Of a DNA stretch of 11,894 nucleotides, positions 10,941 to 11,894 are shown piece by piece (within the stretch, counting starts at the first letter, position 1; the number at the start of each line of letters is the position of its first letter). Position numbers and translations under genes: made by a program. The stretch comes from CAXSEF01 sp050955025. Lineage in GTDB: Bacteria; Pseudomonadota; Alphaproteobacteria; Acetobacterales; Acetobacteraceae. The DNA lies in NCBI GenBank assembly GCA_050955025.1, contig JBPBQX010000175.1, positions 1-11,894 of the forward strand, written 5' to 3'. The notes beneath the pieces are model-generated. The model worked only from the letters and a program-made list of their open reading frames with translations, ran no database searches and was not told the DNA's origin.

Positions 10941-11894
10941 ATGGATGCGTACGACTTCGCGCTGCCGCCCGGGCTGATCGCGCAGGAGCCGGCGCGGCCG
11001 CGCGACTCGGCGCGGCTGCTGCACGTCGGCGCGGCGGGGCTCGCGGACCTGGGGGTGCGCGACCTGCCGTCGCTGCTGCGGCGCGGCGACATCCTGGTGG
11101 CCAACGACACGCGGGTGATCCCGGCGCAGCTTCTCGCGTGGCGAGGGGAGGCGCGCGTCGGCGTCACGCTGGACCAGCCGGCGGCGGACGGGTGCTGGCA
11201 CGCGCTGGTGCGCAACGCGCGTCGGCTGCGGGCGGGCGACGTGCTGCGCTTCGTGGCGCGTGGCGAGGCGGACGGGGGCGTGCTGGGCGCGGAGGTGGTG
11301 GCGCTGGACGGGCAGGGCGGGGCGAGGCTGCGCTTCGACCGCGAGGGGGAGGCGTTCGACGCGGCACTGCGGGCGGCCGGGGCGCTGGCGCTGCCGCCCT
11401 ACATCGCGCGGCCGGACGGGCCGACGGAGGCGGACGCGGCGGATTACCAGACGGTGTTCGCGCGCAGCCAGGGGGCGGTGGCCGCGCCCACGGCGGGGCT
11501 GCACTTCACGCCGGCGCTGCTGGCGGCGCTGGACGAAGCGGGTGTGGGGCGGGCGACGGTGACGCTGCACGTGGGGGCGGGGACGTTCCTGCCGATGCGC
11601 ACGGACTCGCTGGACGCGCACACGATCCATGCCGAGCGGGGCGTGGTCACGGAGGAAGCTGCGGCGGCGATCAACGCGGCGCGGGCGGCGGGCGGGCGGG
11701 CGGTCGCGGTGGGCACGACGTCGCTGCGGCTGCTGGAGAGTGCCGTGGGCGAGGACGGGGCGGTGCACGCGTTCGACGGCGAGACGCGGCTGTTCGTGCG
11801 GCCGGGGCACCGGTTCCGCGCGGTGGACCTGCTGCTGACGAACTTCCACCTGCCGCGCTCGACGCTGTTCGTGCTGGTGTGCGCGTTCGCGGGG
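10941..11894 (+). CDS. queA: S-adenosylmethionine:tRNA ribosyltransferase-isomerase QueA (3' end outside window)
   Basis: Transfers and isomerises the ribosyl part of S-adenosylmethionine onto preQ1 in tRNA, making epoxyqueuosine, a late step of queuosine synthesis at the wobble base of Asn, Asp, His and Tyr tRNAs. The frame is open to the last base (318 codons); roughly 30-40 C-terminal residues are missing. Recognised blocks in order: YDFALPPGLIAQEPARPRDSARLL at the start, DILVANDTRVIPAQLL, LALPPYIARPDGPTEADAADYQTVFA, GAVAAPTAGLHFTPALL, VTLHVGAGTFLPMR, AVAVGTTSLRLLES and LLLTNFHLPRSTLFVLVCAFAG. The ATG at 10941 puts the conserved YDF at residues 4-6, as usual. Only GGGG immediately precedes it, so the ribosome-binding site is weak and translational coupling to the VOC gene is possible. 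tgt often follows queA, but that is outside the window. Confidence 0.95.
   Translation, partial: MDAYDFALPPGLIAQEPARPRDSARLLHVGAAGLADLGVRDLPSLLRRGDILVANDTRVIPAQLLAWRGEARVGVTLDQPAADGCWHALVRNARRLRAGDVLRFVARGEADGGVLGAEVVALDGQGGARLRFDREGEAFDAALRAAGALALPPYIARPDGPTEADAADYQTVFARSQGAVAAPTAGLHFTPALLAALDEAGVGRATVTLHVGAGTFLPMRTDSLDAHTIHAERGVVTEEAAAAINAARAAGGRAVAVGTTSLRLLESAVGEDGAVHAFDGETRLFVRPGHRFRAVDLLLTNFHLPRSTLFVLVCAFAG

Overview
This window looks like chromosomal DNA from a very GC-rich alphaproteobacterium. Three things point there: a circularly permuted (two-piece) tmRNA gene, an alphaproteobacterial-type SspB adaptor just downstream of it, and a flavin-dependent thymidylate synthase (ThyX). The overall style (strong G/C bias at third codon positions, secreted M13 peptidase, palindromic intergenic repeats) suggests Acetobacteraceae/Rhodospirillales. 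That family-level placement is inference. No phage, plasmid, insertion-sequence transposase, CRISPR or defence gene was recognised.

Layout. 1-885 (+): 3' part of a PiT-family phosphate transporter, convergent with 1048-2199 (-), an exported alpha/beta hydrolase. 2412-4538 (+): exported M13 (neprilysin/PepO-like) zinc metallopeptidase. 4820-6016 (+): lipoprotein esterase of the HSL/fold-3 type. 6170-7225 (-): aldo/keto reductase. 7404-8363 (-): thyX. About 8505-8784 (+): ssrA, with its acceptor piece encoded before its tag-coding piece. 8943-9485 (+): sspB. 9612-10325 (-): exported GlcG/HbpS-like haem-binding-family protein. 10508-10903 (+): small VOC/glyoxalase-fold protein. 10941-end (+): queA, cut by the window edge.

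How the parts relate. The clearest functional unit is ssrA plus sspB. tmRNA adds the degradation tag ANDNNIALAVAA to stalled nascent chains, and SspB is the family adaptor that hands such tagged proteins to ClpXP. Three exported hydrolytic enzymes lie together in the first half, but nothing shows that they act on a common substrate. thyX and queA are housekeeping nucleotide and tRNA-modification genes.

The most distinctive feature is a family of palindromic modules with GAAGCAAGGC-like outer ends. They sit right at gene 3' ends. At seven gene ends the module touches, overlaps or lies within about 20 nt of the stop codon, and in three cases (aldo/keto reductase, thyX, HbpS-like) it overlaps the stop codon. 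Two modules 5 kb apart share an exact 40-bp core in inverted orientation, and a neighbouring stem differs by compensatory base pairs. This is the best candidate here for something under-described: possibly a dispersed terminator or REP-like element.
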